Part shown: positions 6,206-7,342 of the stretch, in pieces
Layout: every line of letters begins with the position of its first letter
Position numbering within the stretch: position 1 is the first letter of the stretch
Assembly (NCBI GenBank): GCA_030590185.1
Contig: JAUUZB010000163.1
Coordinates: 1-7,342, forward strand
Source: Deltaproteobacteria bacterium
Lineage (GTDB): Bacteria; Myxococcota; XYA12-FULL-58-9; JAUUZB01
DNA: 7,342 bases
Direction of reading: 5' to 3'
The notes under the pieces: generated by a model
What the model saw: only the letters and a program-made list of their open reading frames with translations
Database searches by the model: none
What the model was told of the DNA's origin: nothing
Program-made: the position numbers and the translations under genes

Positions 6206-6230
6206 GCGCCTCAACGCGAGGGCGAGGCGC
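6206..6230. terminator. Hairpin between the convergent lipoprotein and small gene
   Basis: GCGCCTC (6206-6212) and GAGGCGC (6224-6230) form a perfect 7-bp GC-rich stem with an 11-base loop, starting 6 bases after the lipoprotein stop. The first two bases of the - strand gene's stop region (6211-6213) lie in the arm. No T-run follows on either strand, so an intrinsic terminator is only a possibility. Confidence 0.35.
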
Positions 6231-6375
6231 AACGCATCACGACCTCGAGAAAGGTCACCGGCCGGCGGGACGACAGGGCGGTCCAAAGGCAGCGCACGTA
6301 GGCACCGAACCCGAATTCCCTAATGATGATGGGGGCGTTGGTGACCAGGTGCCGAGTAGTGATCAATCCGCGCAT
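6211..6375 (-). CDS. Small basic protein, 54 residues, unknown function
   Basis: An ATG at 6375 opens a 54-residue frame on the - strand, preceded by a near-perfect Shine-Dalgarno. By hand count 44 of 54 codons end in G or C, as expected for a real gene in this genome. The protein is basic, with eight arginines against two glutamates, and has no signal peptide or clear membrane segment. Hydrophobic stretches HLVTNAPIII (9-18), FGFGAYVRCLWTAL (21-34) and TFLEVVM (41-47) could form amphipathic helices; the cysteines are C29 and C49. The frame stays open upstream to 6435, but the ribosome site fixes the shorter start. I do not recognise the family and assign no function. It stands alone, convergent with the lipoprotein gene and divergent from the OPT transporter gene. 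Confidence 0.65.
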   Translation of the reverse strand: MRGLITTRHLVTNAPIIIREFGFGAYVRCLWTALSSRRPVTFLEVVMRCASPSR

Positions 6376-6382
6376 GGCGATC

Positions 6383-6388
6383 CCTCCT
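6383..6388 (-). promoter_or_regulatory. Shine-Dalgarno of the small gene
   Basis: On the - strand AGGAGG, within GAGAGGAGGG, lies 7 bases before the ATG at 6375. It is the strongest ribosome-binding site in the window and the main reason to believe this small gene is translated. Confidence 0.75.
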
Positions 6389-6437
6389 CTCGATAGGTCC
6401 GGCAGGCGCCATTCGCGCAAATGGTGCCTACCCAACG

Positions 6438-6464
6438 GTTATCCTGAAAAATCATCACTGTCCA
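6438..6464 (-). promoter_or_regulatory. Candidate promoter of the small gene
   Basis: On the - strand TGGACA (6464-6459) matches the -35 consensus at 5 of 6 positions and GATAAC (6443-6438) matches the -10 at 4 of 6, with a 15-base spacer that is slightly short. The area is less GC-rich than its surroundings. Transcription would begin about 55 bases before the ATG. Confidence 0.35.
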
Positions 6465-6573
6465 ATTTCCGGCAGAGGCTATTAGCTGGGATTGGGTGCG
6501 AGCGCAAGGGTACAGAGCCCGCTAGACTGCCCGGCGCAGGCCCCGGTATGCTCCTGGCGAAAGCCCAGGAAAA

Positions 6574-7342
6574 TTGAGTCGCCTCCACACTCCAGCCCCG
6601 GACGAGCTTCAGCTCACCTGGCGGGCCGTACTGGCCGGCGGCCTGTTGGGCGGCATCGTCTCGGCCATGAACATCTACTTCGGCCTGCGTACCGGCTGGT
6701 CGATCGGCGGCTCATTGGTGGCGGCGATTCTCGGCATCGGTCTGTTCACGGCGCTTCGACCACGGCAGCCCTATAGCCTCCTCGAAGCCAACATCACCCA
6801 GACGACTGCCTCAGCCGCCGGTAGTATGGCCTCCGCGGGTGGGTTGCTGGCCGCCATCCCGGCCCTCGGCATGCTCGGTCATCGTCTCGACTATGTGGAG
6901 ATGAGCCTGTGGGTGCTGGCGGTCGCCTTCCTCGGCGTCTTCTTCGCCATCCCCCTTCGACACCAGATGATCGTCGTGGAGAAGCTGCGCTTTCCCGCCG
7001 GCACCGCCACCGCCGAGATGTTGAGGGCGATGTTGCAAAAGGGCGGCGATGCCTTGAGCCGAGCCCGGGCGCTCCTCATCTGGACCGGCCTGGCCGCCAG
7101 TTTTTCTCTGCTGTGTCATTTCGTGCCTCAAGTCAGCGCTCCGCCCATGGCCTGGGTGGGGCTCGCCGCGGTCGCCGCCTGGGGCTTCAAGCCGCTGCTC
7201 AGTCCCATGCTGGCCGGGACCGGCGTCATCATCGGCCCGCGGGTCGGCACGTCATTGCTGCTCGGCGCGTTGGTCGGTTGGGGTTGGCTCGGTCCCTACG
7301 TGCAGGAGATGGGTTGGGCGAGCGAGAAGATCATGAGCCACG
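6574..7342 (+). CDS. OPT-family oligopeptide transporter, N-terminal part
   Basis: The frame runs off the right edge; 256 residues are visible of a family whose bacterial members usually exceed 500. It is a multi-pass inner-membrane protein of the OPT (oligopeptide transporter) superfamily, which takes up peptides or metal chelates. Family features are ELQLTWRAVLAGGLLGG (11-27), MNIYFGLRTGWSIGGS (32-47), EANITQTTASAAGSM (71-85) and LRFPAGTATAEML (138-150). Hydrophobic segments lie at about 18-36, 43-61, 86-100, 111-127, 165-183, 192-204 and 212-240. The substrate cannot be told from sequence. An in-frame TAG at 6523-6525 limits the start; the only usual start codon before the first membrane segment is TTG at 6574, with AGGA (6567-6570) three bases before it, a short spacing. 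The ATG at 6667 would remove the first membrane segment. Shorter frames here that start at ATG in other phases are not real. Confidence 0.9.
   Translation, partial: MSRLHTPAPDELQLTWRAVLAGGLLGGIVSAMNIYFGLRTGWSIGGSLVAAILGIGLFTALRPRQPYSLLEANITQTTASAAGSMASAGGLLAAIPALGMLGHRLDYVEMSLWVLAVAFLGVFFAIPLRHQMIVVEKLRFPAGTATAEMLRAMLQKGGDALSRARALLIWTGLAASFSLLCHFVPQVSAPPMAWVGLAAVAAWGFKPLLSPMLAGTGVIIGPRVGTSLLLGALVGWGWLGPYVQEMGWASEKIMSH

Noticed and set aside
6323..6776. Overlapping + strand open frames (6323-6577 and 6492-6776)
   Set aside because: They have no coding-like sequence, and the second is out of phase with the clear OPT transporter frame.

Overview
This is a GC-rich, gene-dense chromosomal stretch from a Gram-negative bacterium. 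The gene types suggest a deltaproteobacterial-type lineage, Myxococcota or a relative. The pointers are: cysteine-rich secreted or lipidated proteins, one with a short hydrophobic segment and arginine cluster at its C-terminus; a receiver/PilZ regulator; a lipoprotein signal; and a LysM-bearing lytic transglycosylase. This placement rests on gene style only. No rRNA, tRNA, CRISPR array, insertion sequence or phage gene is visible.

Left part, 1-2336, all on the + strand: the 3' end of a cysteine-rich surface protein, a stand-alone CheY-like receiver, and rsmB (16S rRNA m5C methyltransferase). One base separates the receiver stop from the rsmB start, so those two genes are probably co-transcribed.

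Middle, 2337-3850: one - strand gene convergent with rsmB. It encodes a three-domain regulator: receiver, degenerate receiver, and PilZ with an intact c-di-GMP signature. A 339-base region with an AT-rich core separates it from the divergent mltD.

Right part, 3851-7342: mltD (membrane-bound lytic transglycosylase D with two clear LysM domains), then a 252-residue cysteine-rich lipoprotein with a repeated cysteine-spacing unit. A 54-codon - strand gene with a textbook Shine-Dalgarno follows, and then the 5' part of an OPT-family transporter that runs off the window.

The genes do not form one obvious pathway. The themes are envelope maintenance (MltD, lipoprotein, surface protein), signalling (two receiver proteins with no histidine kinase in view, one likely reading c-di-GMP) and housekeeping (RsmB). 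Most + strand starts lack a good Shine-Dalgarno. Three of them have a TANNNT hexamer 6-10 bases before the start codon, which suggests leaderless or near-leaderless transcripts. The two - strand genes instead carry strong Shine-Dalgarno sequences. I see no clear new multi-gene system. The best leads are the receiver/pseudo-receiver/PilZ architecture, the small 54-residue gene and the start-site pattern.
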